From contig NC_067200.1 of assembly GCF_000699445.3 (NCBI RefSeq), positions 3,140,450 through 3,204,449 on the forward strand: 64,000 bases of DNA, in the 5' to 3' direction. Origin of the DNA: Schistosoma haematobium. Taxonomy: Eukaryota > Platyhelminthes > Trematoda > Strigeidida > Schistosomatidae. Of this stretch, positions 62,150 to 64,000 are shown one piece after another. A program made the position numbers and the translations under genes. Each line of letters starts with the position of its first letter. Position 1 is the first letter of the stretch. The notes below the pieces were generated by a model, which worked only from the letters and a program-made list of their open reading frames with translations, had not been told where the DNA came from and ran no database searches.

Positions 62150-63855
62150 CTTTCGCTGAACTTTTTCTAAGACAGTTTTATACTTTTAGTGATGGGACAC
62201 ATGACCTGAGATTTTTTCAGACGAGTTGTTAGGTGAACGCTGAAGAACGTTTTGAATAGTCCAGGAGTTAGGCAACATGAGATTCTGGAAACAGATCCCA
62301 AGACAAAGTATGTCCCATAGGCTGTGAAATAGAACTAAGGAAAGACCTAGAACATCACATACGATGATGCCGAGGTGCTGTTCATCAGTGGAAAGTGTGG
62401 TGTTGATATTCCTAAGAAAGTATGAGGCTGACGTATTACTACAGTTCGCAGGCTTTATTCTGCGCCGACTGGTGGTAAGAGGGAACAAGCTTCTGGTGAT
62501 CCAGTCGCATACCCTATGCACATCTTGATGAGGTCTTATCTTTCTCCAGACCATGATGTTATTCGCAAATAATAGATCTTGGTGATCTAAAGTGCAAGTC
62601 ATTTCACGCTACTTGCCACTTTATCAAAACGAGCACTTCAGAAGTGCGAGTTTTACGGCTGCATACGAAGAATATATATATATATATATTAAACTTCAGG
62701 TGCTTCATTTAATCGGTCCCTGTCATCTGTCAACGGAAAAGACCTTGAGAAGCTGCACGACATCGCGACGCCAGATGATTTTCACGATATGAGAGACAAA
62801 TTACAAAAGCGTAATCAAAGAAGCCAAGAACATGTATGTATTAATTTAAAGTGATAATTAGTCTCTACTACTCTATATGTACAGTCTTCAGAGTTAACGA
62901 ACATAACCGTAAATGAAGCTTCAAGTAGCTAGTTGTGTAAAAGCATGTCATCTAGATATCGTTGTAACTTTTTCGGTCTTTACATTTCAGAATTCACAAG
63001 AATATTTTGACTTTCAATACTCAAACAGGCGTTACGAAAAGAAATAATCAGTGCAATATTTAACATGTTCAACTACGCTTACAATAAACATTTTTAAACA
63101 TGGGCTTAATTTCCTAAATGCATGGGAAACTCTTCGACTAGGTGTTGAGAAAGCCTGTTTGGTTTAAAAACGCATTTGCAATTAGGTACATGTGTTTTAC
63201 TAATATTTTCAAACTACAATAAGCCTTGGTAATCACAATTAAAATACATACATGCTCTAGCATCTACCAGCTACTCATAATGTTGTAAAATGTTACGCCT
63301 TTTCTTTTCAATAAATTTTTTTAAACATGTATCATTTTTTGCAAGGATTGCAGTTTTCGTCTAGTGTGACCTGGGAATAAAGACGAACACATGAGACGTT
63401 TTGAATTATGCCAAAGTGCTGAAAGTGGAAGATAAATCAGATAAATCGACGTGTATATATGCGAAGAGTAGACAATTCGGCGACATTTGAAACAGCGATG
63501 CAAAAGGCGAAATCCGCATCATATCCCTCCGGAAAGGCAAAAAAGCAGGCATTTTGGCGCGTTTCACTGTCGTTTCCCCTTTACTACCCTTTTGTTCGCC
63601 TTTATTCCTACTTTATTGGTTGTTTTTGGTAGCTCAATAGGGTACCATATTGAGGTATAAAATTAAGGAACTAAAACGCTTCACTATAATCAGACTTCGT
63701 AAATAACCGATTTTCATATTATGTATCTCCGATCTATCGTTTATTATATACTAAATCCTGAAATAATACTGGGTTAGCACTGTGGATCCTCATAACTACC
63801 TTGAGGTGCTGGCTACTGTAACGCACTGTGTGTATTGTCCGCCAATCAAATTGTT
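62150..63855. other. Stretch with one long minus-strand frame
   Basis: Minus strand 62602-62186 is open for 138 codons and contains 'LLFANNIMVWRK', which resembles a reverse transcriptase box (FADDI) with both Asp changed. The rest of that frame was not recognised. An E2F-like TTTTGGCGCG is at 63552-63561. No gene is supported. Confidence 0.3.
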
Positions 63856-63859
63856 TCGA

Positions 63860-64000
63860 ATGGTTATCTTCAGTCTTCAGTATTAAGGATAGGAGGTCTA
63901 TCGCCCTATATTAATCCTTGCAGTTTGTAATACTGTGGAGGTCCAATCTCGTTTTGAATATATTAACAGACGGTGCTGATATTACGTGTTCTTCGAACGT
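63860..64000 (-). mobile_element. CR1-like 3'-end fragment, cut by the window edge
   Basis: The reverse complement matches 39195-39290 of the CR1-like element ('atattcaaaacgagattgga' against 'atattcaaagcacgattgaa', then 'cctccacagt' and 'aactgcaaggat'). It continues out of the window. Confidence 0.65.

Noticed and set aside
63321..63503. 60-codon minus-strand frame as a gene
   Set aside because: Short, without conserved blocks or supporting splice partners.

Overview
The window looks like a chromosome segment of a blood fluke (Schistosoma or a close relative). The DNA is AT-rich, the genes have many exons with long introns, and the space between them is packed with decayed retroelements typical of schistosomes: RTE-type non-LTR elements whose 3' ends carry (TGAC)n instead of poly(A), CR1-type elements, Ty3/Gypsy elements and solo LTRs, and tRNA-headed SINEs carrying a hammerhead-ribozyme motif (Sm-alpha type). 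The species cannot be fixed from sequence alone. All gene models were assembled by hand from conserved protein blocks, GT/AG borders and intron phase.

Three host genes are supported. (1) The plus strand at 3624-18086 holds the C-terminal part of Acinus (ACIN1), the scaffold of the ASAP splicing-associated complex: nine exons, 842 codons, with an RRM, the RNPS1/SAP18-binding motif and an RS tail. The 5' exons, including any SAP domain, were not found. (2) The minus strand at 34443-25578 holds a four-exon gene for a 275-residue protein that I do not recognise. (3) The minus strand at 60595-43910 holds a phosducin-like protein of the PDCL2/PDCL3 family: five exons, 247 residues, with a last intron of 14.7 kb.

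Layout: 1-1.1 kb, repeats; 3.6-18.1 kb, Acinus with an RTE copy (6.06-7.98 kb) in an intron; 18.9-25 kb, repeat family A, RTE fragments, a solo LTR with exact target duplications and a Gypsy integrase relic; 25.6-34.4 kb, the unknown gene, whose introns hold SINEs, RTE pieces, two fold-back repeats and a solo LTR; 34.85-35.13 kb, a third fold-back just upstream of that gene; 36.3-39.3 kb, a ruined CR1-like element; 43.9-60.6 kb, the phosducin-like gene, whose last intron holds RTE copies, two solo LTRs, a nested insertion and a roughly 6 kb palindrome; 60.6-64 kb, a further solo LTR and a CR1 3' end.

The most striking structure is the palindrome at about 52403-58450. Two 5'-truncated Gypsy pol-LTR copies lie head to head around a 67-bp loop. 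They share at least four inactivating lesions and also carry private ones, which suggests one defective template copied twice by fold-back and then ageing in place. With the three smaller fold-backs at 31.5-35.1 kb, the window has an unusual density of sequence that would form long double-stranded RNA, much of it inside introns.
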